Below, in pieces: positions 5,979 to 6,033 of a stretch of 6,033 nt of DNA (positions within the stretch are counted from its first letter, which is position 1; each line of letters begins with the position of its first letter). The DNA comes from Saprospiraceae bacterium (GTDB lineage: Bacteria > Bacteroidota > Bacteroidia > Chitinophagales > Saprospiraceae), in contig JALVCY010000012.1 of assembly GCA_027009605.1 (NCBI GenBank), positions 1-6,033 of the forward strand. Reading direction: 5' to 3'. The notes beneath the pieces were generated by a model. That model was not told the DNA's origin. It saw only the letters and a program-made list of their open reading frames with translations, and did not search any database. Both the position numbers and the translations under genes were made by a program.

Positions 5979-6033
5979 TCATTCCTTCGAGTATTAATAA
6001 TAGGTACATTCCGGAGTGAACTCAGCGTTCAAT

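Larger units (their letters stand above)
5669..6023. repeat. Large imperfect palindrome (about 355 bp) enclosing four REP-like hairpins
   Basis: Two perfect inverted-repeat pairs share one centre near 5846: GAGTTCACTCCG (5669-5680) with its complement at 6012-6023, and ACAAAATTTTATTTGGTT (5714-5731) with its complement at 5961-5978. The 33-base spacing between the two elements is identical in both arms, although its sequence is not conserved. Inside lie two hairpins in forward and two in reverse orientation. There is no credible reading frame. It could be a miniature non-autonomous element or an inverted duplication of a REP-like cassette. The outer arm may extend past the window, since the last bases (CGTTCAAT) continue to resemble the left side. 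Confidence 0.8.

Overview
The window looks like a chromosomal segment from a gliding or type IX secretion-bearing member of the Bacteroidota. Two things suggest this. The first two genes encode a cell-surface protein ending in a gliding-motility/type IX sorting domain and a PorP/SprF-family outer-membrane protein. Octamers matching the Bacteroidota -7 promoter element (TAnnTTTG) also sit just upstream of two genes. The species cannot be fixed from sequence alone; the repeat-rich spacers would fit a Saprospiria- or Cytophagia-like genome, but that is a guess.

Layout: (1) 1-959, the 3' end of a large surface adhesin with SprB-type repeats and a C-terminal type IX sorting domain, cut by the window edge. 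(2) 1089-2138, a PorP/SprF-family protein with its own candidate promoter at 1020-1050. (3) 2139-2691, a spacer filled by three tandem 124-bp units, each carrying two hairpins, followed by a promoter-like element. (4) 2692-4092, a polytopic membrane protein of the DUF2142 type. (5) 4084-4339, a convergent spacer with an 8-bp tandem array and an 18-21-bp minisatellite. (6) 4340-5371 on the minus strand, a FAD/NAD(P)H oxidoreductase of the thioredoxin-reductase-like fold. (7) 5372-6033, 662 bp without a credible gene, holding a second copy of the 8-bp array, an 86/94-bp tandem repeat, and a large imperfect palindrome built around four REP-like hairpins.

Functionally, the first two genes are a recognisable pair: an SprB-like adhesin exported by the type IX system and a PorP/SprF partner that in studied relatives is needed for its secretion or surface attachment. 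The DUF2142 protein (perhaps involved in cell-surface polysaccharide) and the oxidoreductase have no evident link to that pair or to each other.

I found no clear new defence, mobile or biosynthetic system. The least ordinary content is non-coding: several unrelated repeat families packed between the genes. The most striking is the roughly 355-bp palindrome at 5669-6023, whose paired elements share one centre of symmetry and one of whose hairpins shows a compensatory base-pair change.
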